Assembly (NCBI RefSeq): GCF_000429465.1
Contig: NZ_AUBX01000017.1
Location: forward strand, 166,094-230,093
Origin: Algoriphagus vanfongensis DSM 17529
GTDB taxonomy: Bacteria; Bacteroidota; Bacteroidia; Cytophagales; Cyclobacteriaceae
Direction: 5' to 3'
DNA: 64,000 bases
Position 1 is the stretch's first letter. Every line of letters starts with the position of its first letter. Under the pieces are notes generated by a model, which had not been told where the DNA came from, did no database searches, and was given only the letters and a program-made list of their open reading frames with translations. Positions 44,066 to 52,887 of this stretch are shown in pieces. The translations under genes and the position numbers were made by a program.

Positions 44066-45169
44066 ATGGATAATTCCTTTGGAGCGAAATACATGGACGA
44101 AATGTCCCATGAGATTAGAAATTCATTGAATATTGTGATAGGCAGCTCGGAGTTGATGAAGTCTGCCGAAAAAGAAGAGCAATCTGAGTTGATCGAGGTG
44201 ATCTACAACTCCTCCATGCACTTGAAGGGACTTTTAAACACCTATTTATTGGCCCGGAAGGTGCAGGAGTCCCCAGACTCTTTTGAGGAGGAAGAGGTGC
44301 GTTTTTATCCCTTTTTGGAAGAGCTCTCTACTCAATATTCCCTCTTGAGTCAGAAGTCAGGACTCCAGTTTAAACTCGATGTAGATTCGGATCTTCCTGA
44401 GAAAATTAGGCTTTCGAAAACAAAGGTTACCCAGGTATTAAACAATTTGTTTTGCAATGCACTGAGTAATACAGAGACTGGTCAGATCCAAATGCACGTG
44501 AGAGTCATCTCTGAAAGTGAAGATGGTTTTAGGCTTAGATTTGAAATGAAAGATACCGGAAGTGGGATTTCGGCAGAGAATCAGAAAAAGCTGTTTCAGG
44601 AGTTTGCTCAGGTAAATAGGTCTAAAACCGGGAAAACTGGTACCGGTCTGGGGCTTATGATCACACGCAAGCTGATTCAGAGTATGGGGTCAGATATTGC
44701 CTTTAGAAGTGAAGAAGGAGTCGGGTCAGTTTTTTACTTTGAGTTGGATTTACTAGTTCAAAAAACATACCCATCATCTCCGACAAATCAGCCAATCGAG
44801 AGGGTTTTGGTTCTCGATGATCAAGAGATCATTCGGGCGGTTACAGCCAAGCAATTGCGGAAGTTGAATGTGGATTTTGATCTCACATCCACTTACGAGC
44901 AAGCGGTCAGTCTCTTGGAGTCGACGTCCTATTCAGCGATCCTTTTGGACAAAAATCTATCCGAAATAGATGGGCTTGGTTGGAGTGAAGATCTCAAAAG
45001 AAAATATCCGGCCATGAAAATCATACTCATGACCGGGGAGGAGTTGGCTCTGTCCGAGCACAAATTAAGTGTCATTGGTATCAGCAAGGTGCTGATGAAG
45101 CCTTTTACTTTGGAGCAGCTGACAGACGCGCTGCACAGTGTGGAAGTTACTGCTTGGCTGTCAATTTAG
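44066..45169 (+). CDS. Hybrid histidine kinase with receiver domain, no sensor
   Basis: A 367-residue cytosolic protein. Residues 1-65 are the HisKA helix pair with the phospho-His in MSHEIRNSLNIVI. Residues about 90-235 form the ATPase (NNLFCNALSN, DTGSGIS, GTGLGL). Residues about 247-360 are a receiver with LVLDDQ, phospho-Asp in ILLDKNL and MKPFT. There is no PAS or membrane sensor, so the protein must sense through partners. It converges with and overlaps the channel gene by 9 bases. Confidence 0.87.
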   Translation: MDNSFGAKYMDEMSHEIRNSLNIVIGSSELMKSAEKEEQSELIEVIYNSSMHLKGLLNTYLLARKVQESPDSFEEEEVRFYPFLEELSTQYSLLSQKSGLQFKLDVDSDLPEKIRLSKTKVTQVLNNLFCNALSNTETGQIQMHVRVISESEDGFRLRFEMKDTGSGISAENQKKLFQEFAQVNRSKTGKTGTGLGLMITRKLIQSMGSDIAFRSEEGVGSVFYFELDLLVQKTYPSSPTNQPIERVLVLDDQEIIRAVTAKQLRKLNVDFDLTSTYEQAVSLLESTSYSAILLDKNLSEIDGLGWSEDLKRKYPAMKIILMTGEELALSEHKLSVIGISKVLMKPFTLEQLTDALHSVEVTAWLSI

Positions 45170-45982
45170 GATACGGACCTGCGTATCCACCAAGTCTTTG
45201 ATCGGGACCACGAGCAGGCCTTCTTCCAGCTGGATGACGACGTTAATGTTATCGATTTTGATGATCTTTCCCTTGATTTCCTGAAAGGCAATATGCTGTC
45301 CCAGTCTGAAGTTCTTTTTGAAATAAAAGCCGAAGAGGATCCGTTTTACGAGTTCGACAGAACCTAGCCCCACGGCGATCGCTATGCACAGGAGGATCGC
45401 TCCGAGGATGATGGAAAGGTTATTGGTAATGATGCTGGTGTTGATTCCGATCAGTTCTACCGCGATCAAAAGAATGATAAAAAGTATCAAATAGCCGGCT
45501 ATCGTGGAAATCAATCTGGCTCCAGCCATTCCAAATGAATCAAATAGAGTGTAGATCAGATTTTTGGCGGCAGCGGATATATTAAACCCAATGAATAGGA
45601 GGAAAATTGCGATCAGAAGCTTTGGTAGGAAATTAAGAAGATTGCTTAACTCCTCTGACAAAACTGACAGCCCGAGGATTTCGGATCCCAGTACTACGAT
45701 AAGGATCAGAAGTGCAAACTTCAAAAAGGTAAGTATGATGGCTTCTGGATTGATGGGGAATTTCCAAGAGGCAATTCCAGGGAAGTTTTTCTGGACGAAT
45801 TGATCAAGTCGGATTGTCTTGAGCACTTTGGAGGTCAAAAAGACACATAGTTTATAAAAAAGCCATGCTAGAATCAGGAATAGAAAAAAACCTATCAAAC
45901 TGGGTAAAAAAGCTACTGTATCTCTGAATAGGTTTTCCATTACATCATAGCTGGCAGTCATATTTTCCATTAAATCATTCAT
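45161..45982 (-). CDS. Mechanosensitive channel-like (CmpX/TM-helix) membrane protein
   Basis: A 273-residue protein with about five membrane helices and Gly/Ala-rich hydrophobic repeats (LLIAIFLLFIGFNISAAAKN, GARLISTIAGYLILFIILLIAVEL) like conserved-TM-helix proteins related to MscS. The C-terminal soluble part (KGKIIKIDNINVVIQLEEG) resembles the start of the MscS beta domain. It probably senses membrane tension or scaffolds signals. It overlaps the 77-residue gene upstream by 8 bases and belongs to the ECF sigma operon. Confidence 0.8.
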   Translation of the reverse strand: MNDLMENMTASYDVMENLFRDTVAFLPSLIGFFLFLILAWLFYKLCVFLTSKVLKTIRLDQFVQKNFPGIASWKFPINPEAIILTFLKFALLILIVVLGSEILGLSVLSEELSNLLNFLPKLLIAIFLLFIGFNISAAAKNLIYTLFDSFGMAGARLISTIAGYLILFIILLIAVELIGINTSIITNNLSIILGAILLCIAIAVGLGSVELVKRILFGFYFKKNFRLGQHIAFQEIKGKIIKIDNINVVIQLEEGLLVVPIKDLVDTQVRILN

Positions 45983-46208
45983 TATCTGTACTATTTGGGT
46001 CGTTTTTTTGAGTGGGTGATATATCTTTTTTGTCTCTGAGGTCTAGTTCATCATCCAGAATAGTTTTGATAATATCCGGATTTTTGACCAAAAAAAGATC
46101 AGCCAAATCAATTGATAGATTGATCAGGTTGATATCCTTCATGACCTTGGTTTTGATCAAGTCAGGCAATTTCTCGTTTTCCAGAAGTTCTTTAAATGGA
46201 TTCCTCAT
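45975..46208 (-). CDS. Small acidic protein between sigma factor and channel
   Basis: A 77-residue soluble protein, beginning MRNPFKELLENEKLPDLIKT and ending in an Asp/Asn-rich tail (SPTQKNDPNSTDNE). The first 60 residues should be helical. It overlaps the sigma gene by 4 bases and the channel gene by 8, so it occupies the usual anti-sigma place, but it has no membrane helix or zinc motif. Function unknown. Confidence 0.65.
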   Translation of the reverse strand: MRNPFKELLENEKLPDLIKTKVMKDINLINLSIDLADLFLVKNPDIIKTILDDELDLRDKKDISPTQKNDPNSTDNE

Positions 46209-46801
46209 TGCCTTAGATTTTTGTATTCTTCCAATACTCTCTTCTTTGCCCGATTGATTCGCATTTTGACGGCGGATTCGCCGATTTCTAGCGTTTGGGC
46301 GATTTCTTTTACTGAAAACTCATCTTGATATTTCATCAGCAAAATGGCTCTGTCGTTGACTTCTAATTGGGATAAAGCAGCCTTCAGTTTTTCTGCTTTG
46401 AGTTCCATGAGTTCCGTGTCATCGATTTCTTCAGGAGCATCATGAAGTTGGTCTGTGAATTCCTGCTCTTTTTCTTGCTTGACTTTGTGCTTTCTGTTCA
46501 GATAGTTGAGACAAAAGTTATATGTGAAGCTGTAGAGCCAGGTAGAGAAGCTTGACTGTCCCTGGAAAAGCTTCAGTTTGTAGTACAGCTTGATAAACAA
46601 GTCATGCGTCAAATCCTGAGCTTCCTCACGAATCGGGATAAATCTCAGCGATCTATTGTATATTTTTTCAGCATATCTGTCGTATAAAATCCCGTAGGCA
46701 CTTGCATCCTTGAGACTGACGACGCGCTTGACTAGTTCTTCGTCCGAAAGTTTCGATACCCTCTGAAGCTCATGATTGTCTGGTTCTTTGGAGGGATTCA
46801 T
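46205..46801 (-). CDS. ECF-type sigma-70 family factor
   Basis: A 198-residue sigma factor with region 2 (YAEKIYNRSLRFIPIREEAQ, DLTHDLFIKLYYKL, FSTWLYSFTYNFCLNYL) and region 4 (LEVNDRAILLMKYQDEFSVK, EIAQTLEIGESAVKMRINRA). It leads an operon of sigma, small protein and channel. Such operons suggest an envelope-stress response. Promoters upstream were not recognised, so self-control cannot be read from sequence. Confidence 0.9.
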   Translation of the reverse strand: MNPSKEPDNHELQRVSKLSDEELVKRVVSLKDASAYGILYDRYAEKIYNRSLRFIPIREEAQDLTHDLFIKLYYKLKLFQGQSSFSTWLYSFTYNFCLNYLNRKHKVKQEKEQEFTDQLHDAPEEIDDTELMELKAEKLKAALSQLEVNDRAILLMKYQDEFSVKEIAQTLEIGESAVKMRINRAKKRVLEEYKNLRQ

Positions 46802-47131
46802 GAAATTTAACTAATGCGGTAGGGTTTCGTTGGTCTGTGTTCTTTCGGTAGGTCACCTTCTTGATTAGACACAGAGGTATTGACTAGGTCACATAATTTC
46901 ATGAAAAAAAAGGAGATTAGATCCTGATCTCTCTAAAAGATGATATTCACTATTTCTGGAAGCCTAAATTGAACATGAATTCTGATGTCTATTTGAATAG
47001 TAAGTGACAAAATATACCACTATGATAACCTTGTCCTGCACATAACTTTCAAATCCTATGAACTTAAAAATTAGTGATTTAGATATGTTTTACATTGGTT
47101 ATAATTTAGTAAATTATGCAAGAGTATTTTT
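46802..47131. other. Divergent promoter region
   Basis: About 330 AT-rich bases between the divergent sigma factor and PAS kinase genes. No gene or clear hairpin was seen. Confidence 0.3.
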
Positions 47132-48547
47132 ATGATTCTAGGAGGTAATTCGATTGTTGATTATGCGACAAATGCAATAATCGCCACCGATTTAAAGGGA
47201 AAAGTAGTTTATTCCAATTATTCAGCCGAGGTAAATTTAGGGTATTCCACAGGTGGACTACTTGGAATGAACGGTAATTTACTTTTTGGAGAAGTGCCTG
47301 ATTTTAGTCTTTTTAGAATTACTGAAAGGATTTTATTCAATGAGAGTGTTCCTGAGATTCGCTTAACTTTAAAAACAACGAATGGAGTATTGCTGTCTTA
47401 TTTCGCTCAATTTTCACCGATAAAGGATCGCAATCAACAGATCATTGGGATATCTTGTGTGTTAAGATCAATCAATAGTTCGGATTTTGAAGAAGGGAAA
47501 GCTACAGGGCTTTTAGAGGTGATGAATAAGCCAACTATAATAGTGAATCGTTTAGGTCAAATTGTACTTGTTAATACTCAACTTGAAAAGAAAATTGGAT
47601 ATACGAAGCAAGAGGTACTAGGAGAGATGGTTGAAGTATTGTTTTCCCCAAACCATAAGAATTCATTTTCTAAAGCTTGGAATCCATCCATTGAAATTTT
47701 GAAAAAGGAAGTAATCGCATTAAGAAAAGATAGATCTTCATTTTCTGCGCATATTTCTATTAGTCCAGTCAGGATAAACGATGAGACCTATTTTTCGATA
47801 ATAGTTCAAGACATAGCAGAATTTGAGTCCTCTTCAAATCAAGTAGATGTTTTTAATCAATTACTTGAATTTAGAAGTAAAGAAATCAAGCAATTATCAT
47901 TTGCAGCGACACATAGTCTTCAAGAACCCTTAAAACGAATTAGTGCATTGTCTTTTTTCCTATTGAATGAATATAAAAGTTCAGTGGATAGTGCAGGCAT
48001 TCAGAGTATTGAATATATCAGAGAAGCGGCAGATAACTTGAGCTTATTGATAAAGGAATTGATGAGTTATTGTCTTTTAGGACAAAATAGAATGCCTGAA
48101 AAATTCCAATTACAATCTATTTGGGGTCAAATCAGGAGTCAAGTACTTGAATCAAATAAAATCCTTAATCCTGAAATATTTTGTCAAGAATTACCAGAAG
48201 TATATGGAGATAAGAATGAATTAAAATTACTACTTACAAACCTGATCAGTAATTCCTTAAAGTTTAGAAATGAAAATAGTACACCTAAAATAGATTTTTC
48301 ATGGGAAGAAAGGGACAAAGATTACCTCTTTTGCTTAGGTGATAACGGAATTGGGGTAGAAGATAAAAATTATTTGAAAATTTTCTTGCTATTCAATAAG
48401 CTCAACCAAAAGTTTGATGGTTATGGAATGGGCTTGGCGATTTGTCAGAAAATTGTTGAATTACACGGGGGGAAGATTTGGCTAGATTCTAAAGTAGGGG
48501 AAGGAACTAAGTTTTATTTTGCTTTGCCAAAAAGATATCAGCAATGA
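47132..48547 (+). CDS. PAS-domain sensor histidine kinase
   Basis: A 471-residue cytosolic kinase. Two PAS domains cover residues about 5-115 (NAIIATDLKGKVVYSNYSAE) and 125-235 (IIVNRLGQIVLVNTQLEKKI). The HisKA part holds AATHSLQEPLKRISALSFFL with the phospho-His, and the ATPase domain has SNSLKFRNE, GDNGIGVE and GYGMGLAICQ. It overlaps the next receiver gene by 4 bases, so the pair works together. No membrane helix; it senses an internal signal. Confidence 0.88.
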   Translation: MILGGNSIVDYATNAIIATDLKGKVVYSNYSAEVNLGYSTGGLLGMNGNLLFGEVPDFSLFRITERILFNESVPEIRLTLKTTNGVLLSYFAQFSPIKDRNQQIIGISCVLRSINSSDFEEGKATGLLEVMNKPTIIVNRLGQIVLVNTQLEKKIGYTKQEVLGEMVEVLFSPNHKNSFSKAWNPSIEILKKEVIALRKDRSSFSAHISISPVRINDETYFSIIVQDIAEFESSSNQVDVFNQLLEFRSKEIKQLSFAATHSLQEPLKRISALSFFLLNEYKSSVDSAGIQSIEYIREAADNLSLLIKELMSYCLLGQNRMPEKFQLQSIWGQIRSQVLESNKILNPEIFCQELPEVYGDKNELKLLLTNLISNSLKFRNENSTPKIDFSWEERDKDYLFCLGDNGIGVEDKNYLKIFLLFNKLNQKFDGYGMGLAICQKIVELHGGKIWLDSKVGEGTKFYFALPKRYQQ

Positions 48548-48954
48548 AAAGCCACAGACTCAATATTCTTTTGGTGGATGATGATATCGCTTTAAATTTT
48601 GTTCACAGGAAAATTTTACAAAAGGCAGGAGTTGCCTTTGATGTGATCTCGAAGGAAGATGCAGAAGATGGGATATTATATTTAAAAGATAGAATTAAGC
48701 TTGAATTATCGCTCCCTGACTTGATATTTTTAGACATTAATATGCCTGGTATGGATGGTTGGGAGTTTTTGGAGGAATATAGAAAGCTAGATAAAACTAT
48801 AAGAGATCAATCAGTTTTAGTTATGTTGTCTAGTAGTCTCGATCCTGAGGATAGAATATTGGCCAATAGCTACCAAGAAGTTGCAAGTTTTATAATTAAG
48901 CCATTAACTTTTGATAAAATAGATCTTATAATGAAATTATTTTTTGATAGTTAA
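48544..48954 (+). CDS. Single-domain response regulator
   Basis: A 136-residue receiver-only protein: ILLVDDDIALN with the acidic pair, phospho-Asp in LIFLDINMPGMDGWEFL, and the Lys in IIKPLTFDK. It is translationally coupled with the PAS kinase. Without an output domain it must act on other proteins or feed a phosphorelay. Confidence 0.92.
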   Translation: MKSHRLNILLVDDDIALNFVHRKILQKAGVAFDVISKEDAEDGILYLKDRIKLELSLPDLIFLDINMPGMDGWEFLEEYRKLDKTIRDQSVLVMLSSSLDPEDRILANSYQEVASFIIKPLTFDKIDLIMKLFFDS

Positions 48955-49002
48955 TCTGTAAGATTTAAGTAAAATTATTTGAAACTCTTCTTCTCATCTC
49001 TT

Positions 49003-49764
49003 TCAAGAATGGTTGATTGTGTTTACCATATACGATAGCTCTTTATAATAGCTCCGACCAATTGGAATCTCAGAACCATTGATTTTGATAAGACTGGAGT
49101 TAAAAGCATCTATTTTGTTCAGATTGACGATATACGATTTGTGAACTCTAAAAAACTGCTCTTCTTTTAGTTTGCTGAGGATTTCTTTGGCGGTATTCCG
49201 AAGAGTGTATTGCTTTCCATTGACATAAATGTGGGAGTAGGCTCCTTCGGCTTTGATCCAGAGAATCTCGTCTACTCGTATTTTTTTGAGCCATCCATTT
49301 TCCCGGATGAAGAGTTCTTCTTGAATGGCTGGCTGAGCGGCCAATGAGCTTTCGGTATCAGGCTGCTTTTCGGTTTTGAAATTAGCAATAGCCAGTTCGA
49401 TGGTCGTGATTAGAGATTCTTTGGTGAATGGCTTGACAATGAAGCCTTCTGGATGAATGTGCTGGACTTTGGAGATGATTTCCTTACCGGAAGCGGAGGT
49501 GATGAATACGATTGGAATTTGAAATTCGCGTTTGATTTCCTTGGCTAGTTCGATTCCGTTTTTTTCTCCTTTGAGTTTGATATCAATCAAAGCGAGGTCT
49601 GGTCGGGACTCTACGATGTTTTGCTGCACGTCCTCGGCAGACTCAAAAATGCCAGTCACTTCATAGTTGTTGATCTTGAGAAGATCGCTGATATTCTCAG
49701 ATAGGCTGGTGTTGTCCTCTACTAATAATATTTTTGGCGGATTATTTCCTACAGCCATAGTCAT
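49003..49764 (-). CDS. LytTR-family response regulator
   Basis: A 253-residue regulator. Residues about 10-125 are a receiver (ILLVEDNTSLSENISDLL, phospho-Asp in LALIDIKLKGE, VKPFTKES). Residues about 160-250 form the LytTR DNA-binding domain (ILWIKAEGAYSHIYVNGKQY, FFRVHKSYIVNLNKI). LytTR proteins bind promoter repeats and often control surface traits. It starts divergently from the large kinase at 50288, a possible partner, and is the only DNA-binding response regulator in this block. Confidence 0.92.
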   Translation of the reverse strand: MTMAVGNNPPKILLVEDNTSLSENISDLLKINNYEVTGIFESAEDVQQNIVESRPDLALIDIKLKGEKNGIELAKEIKREFQIPIVFITSASGKEIISKVQHIHPEGFIVKPFTKESLITTIELAIANFKTEKQPDTESSLAAQPAIQEELFIRENGWLKKIRVDEILWIKAEGAYSHIYVNGKQYTLRNTAKEILSKLKEEQFFRVHKSYIVNLNKIDAFNSSLIKINGSEIPIGRSYYKELSYMVNTINHS

Positions 49765-50287
49765 CTGTCATTCAATTAAACAATTGTCAAAATAATAAAA
49801 AACTACTTCAAATCAGCTCTCGAATTAGTGTTTTCGTTTCAAAATTAATTTTTTTAGAATTTAATCAATTTTTTTTGAAGTGAAAGTTCCTGGCAATTTT
49901 CAAAAGTTTCGAATTGATAAATACTTTGAATTTTGTATCATTGATCACTAGAACTTGCCGTAAAACTCATGGTTTATGGAAATCATATTTAATTGGTTTT
50001 AAAAGAGTAAGAAGTGTTTATCGGTTTTTGATTGGTAAATAATCAAAGCAATGAATTAAAAAATTGAATTTTTTGGGAAACTAAAGAAATTTTGGTTTTT
50101 TAATTCTATCAATTAAATATTTAACTATTCAAAATCACCTGTTTTATTAATAACTCTTTCTTAGAAGGTGGGAGACAAGAGTGATCTAGTTTGAAGCCGA
50201 AATGCCTATTCTACCCCTTTACAAACTGATAGTTTTGCCGATAATATTTTTTCGAAAGAAGTTAATAATTCATGAAATAATTAATTA
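49765..50287. other. Divergent regulatory region of LytTR regulator and kinase
   Basis: About 520 strongly AT-rich bases between divergent genes. No gene was seen, and I could not identify LytTR binding repeats with confidence. Runs of T around 49845-49875 and 50090-50115 are notable but simple. Confidence 0.35.
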
Positions 50288-52645
50288 ATGGATCAAGAGA
50301 TAGTTGAAAAAGTTACCTTTCCGGACAACGAAGATTTAGTATTTTGTTTAGAAAATGAATGCTTGATTAAAGCTTCAGAACGTGTAAAGATTATTTTTGA
50401 CGATATCGATTGGAATCAAATTACATCGCTGGATCATTTCGAAATTTTTTTTCCATTGCCTTCTAATTTGGGTAAAAGGATTCATTATTACACTCGCGAA
50501 AGGGATATAGCTGTTGTTCATAATTTGAAGTGGAAGTCGGGTTTTCTTGAAGTAGAAGAACTTGGATGGTATAATCAGCTCTCTAACTCCATTCATGTTC
50601 TATTATTTCCATTGAAAAGGGAAAGTGAGTTTTTGCTTAGTTTCCAAGAATTACTTGAATTCATGGATAGGTTGCAACGGCCTGCGGCATTGTTTGATTT
50701 TGATCTGAATCACGTCGTTTATGCAAACCAAGATTTGTATAAAATAAATTTTTTCCCATTATCAAAATTAGGTTCAGGATTTCAATTAATAGATTTTTTT
50801 GTTGACGAATCAGTCTTTTATGAATTGTTAGAATGGAGGGATTCAGATTCCATTACCTTAAGGCGTCAATTGATTATGAGGTTGGTGAGACCGGAGGGAA
50901 ATTGGTTCGAAATCGATTTTTCAAAAGTGAAAACAGATAGAGGGGTACTTATTTTAACTACTTTAAAAGACATTCACAACTTTAGAAGTCTTCATGAAAA
51001 TCAAGTAAAAAGAAACTTGATTTTGTCAAAGGTCTCCTTTGTACAAAATTCTTTTTTATCCAAGACTTCTGGGTTTATGCCTTACCAGCTCTTTTTGGAT
51101 ACTATTCTTGAAGTGTCCAATGCTCAGTATGGATTTGTGGGGGAAGTAGGTACCAGTGCTGATGGAAACAAACTGATGAAAATTCATGCTGTGACAGATT
51201 TTTCTCAAAATAGTCCGGCAGCTAAAAAACTCATCAATAAGCTCAAGGACGATAATTTCTTTTTTCGTCATTTTGACAATCTTTTTGGGGCAGCGATCAA
51301 AACGGGTCAAGTCATCTGCGAAAATAACCCTCCGACCAATCCACACTCTAGCAATAAAGTCATTCCTGGGCATCCGACCATCTCAAACTTTCTCGGAATT
51401 CCTATTTTGAGTGGCGAGCAAGTGATCGGCTTGATTGGCTTGGGCAACAAACAGGGAGGATTCAATGGTGCAGATGTCGAAGATCTCAAGCCATTTGCCA
51501 CGACCTATTCAGTGATTCTCAATGCGCTGGACAATGAGGAGCGAAATCAAACCTTACAAAAGGACGCTACGGATAAAGCGCTGATACTTTCGACGGTAGG
51601 AGATCACTCTCCTGATACGATTGCGGTTCTGGATGCGGAATATGAGTTTAAATTTTTGTCCCCTTCCTACAAGAAGCACTTTGGAAGAAGTGTCACGGAG
51701 ATAGAGGCCAAAAGAAAAGTCAGGGCTTTGATTGTCAAAACGCTCGGCCAGAAGTATTGGCAAGCTGATGAGCACTATAGATCCAGATTGCGCATCACGA
51801 CCAAAGAGCTAGAGCATCGCTGGCTGGAAACTTCGATCAATATTTTTAAAAAGGAAGGAAGAAAAAAAATAATTGCTTTCATCAGGGAGGTGTCTGTTCA
51901 GGTCAAATCCGAGCAGAGTTTAAGAGCTTCCTTGCGAAAAGAACGGGAGTTCAAGATGTTCTTGTCCGATTTTATGAACATCGTTGCTCATGAGTTTAAG
52001 ACCCCTCTATCGACTATTCTTTCTAGCCTGGAGCTCTCTGAATACTATCTCCAGAGTGAAGGAGAGGAGAAGCTGGAAAAGGTCAATCATCATTTAGGGA
52101 AAATAAAAAGAGAGGCTGAGAATCTTCATAAAATCGTAGTAAGTTCACTGACTTATGATCGTTTTGTAAAAGAAGAAGTAAAGTTGAAACTAGAAGAATT
52201 ATACCTTAATCGTTTTATTAAGGAATCTTTGGTTCAGTATGGCTTGACCGACTTGGTGCTTTTTAAATCAGAATTACCCGAGACTTTTAAAGTGGAGTGG
52301 GACAGGTTTTTGATGCAGACTACTTTAGTCAACCTGGTCAATAATGCAATCAAGTTCAGTCCTTCGAGACAAAAGCCAATTGTGAGTTTGGTGAAGACCG
52401 AAAATGGGCTTGAGTTGAGTGTTCAAGATTTTGGAATCGGAATATCTCAGAAAGATCTTCCCTATATTTTCACTCCCTTTTACAGAGCTGCCAATGCAAA
52501 TGATATTGAAGGTACGGGCATGGGCTTGATTGCCGTAAAAAACTTTGTAAAATTGCATGGTGGGCATATTGACGTAATTTCTGAATTAGGGAGTTGGAGT
52601 AAATTTACTTTGTCATTTCAATTAAAAAATGAAGTATTCGATTGA
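50288..52645 (+). CDS. Multi-sensor (PAS/GAF) histidine kinase
   Basis: A 785-residue cytosolic kinase. A PAS-like region around residues 135-240 (RPAALFDFDLNHVVYANQDL) is followed by a GAF domain about 260-420 (AQYGFVGEVG, ISNFLGIPILSGEQVIGLIG) and another PAS about 435-550 (PDTIAVLDAEYEFKFLSPSY). HisKA has phospho-His in IVAHEFKTPLSTIL, and the ATPase carries VNNAIKFSPS, DFGIGISQ and GTGMGLIAVKNF. No membrane helix is present. It lies divergent from the LytTR regulator and may signal to it; that pairing is inference. Confidence 0.88.
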   Translation: MDQEIVEKVTFPDNEDLVFCLENECLIKASERVKIIFDDIDWNQITSLDHFEIFFPLPSNLGKRIHYYTRERDIAVVHNLKWKSGFLEVEELGWYNQLSNSIHVLLFPLKRESEFLLSFQELLEFMDRLQRPAALFDFDLNHVVYANQDLYKINFFPLSKLGSGFQLIDFFVDESVFYELLEWRDSDSITLRRQLIMRLVRPEGNWFEIDFSKVKTDRGVLILTTLKDIHNFRSLHENQVKRNLILSKVSFVQNSFLSKTSGFMPYQLFLDTILEVSNAQYGFVGEVGTSADGNKLMKIHAVTDFSQNSPAAKKLINKLKDDNFFFRHFDNLFGAAIKTGQVICENNPPTNPHSSNKVIPGHPTISNFLGIPILSGEQVIGLIGLGNKQGGFNGADVEDLKPFATTYSVILNALDNEERNQTLQKDATDKALILSTVGDHSPDTIAVLDAEYEFKFLSPSYKKHFGRSVTEIEAKRKVRALIVKTLGQKYWQADEHYRSRLRITTKELEHRWLETSINIFKKEGRKKIIAFIREVSVQVKSEQSLRASLRKEREFKMFLSDFMNIVAHEFKTPLSTILSSLELSEYYLQSEGEEKLEKVNHHLGKIKREAENLHKIVVSSLTYDRFVKEEVKLKLEELYLNRFIKESLVQYGLTDLVLFKSELPETFKVEWDRFLMQTTLVNLVNNAIKFSPSRQKPIVSLVKTENGLELSVQDFGIGISQKDLPYIFTPFYRAANANDIEGTGMGLIAVKNFVKLHGGHIDVISELGSWSKFTLSFQLKNEVFD

Positions 52646-52887
52646 TATGGATAGTTGTTTCATAAACTCACACTATGTGGTATTTTTTTGTCATCTAATG
52701 GTTGTATTTTGTGATTATGTTTAGCCTAATAGCTTGATTGAAGTTTTTTTTGTGAATTTTGTTCCATTTAAAATGATGTTTAAATGTAATATTTTGCCGA
52801 TTGATTTTTATGCTTTTGGCTAAAATCCTGATGCTTACCTGATTGCTCCATTGAAGCTATCTTTATCATATTGGCTTCTGTATAACA

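Noticed and set aside
49845..49875. T-rich runs near the LytTR regulator
   Set aside because: Simple AT-rich composition without a hairpin, so not called a terminator.
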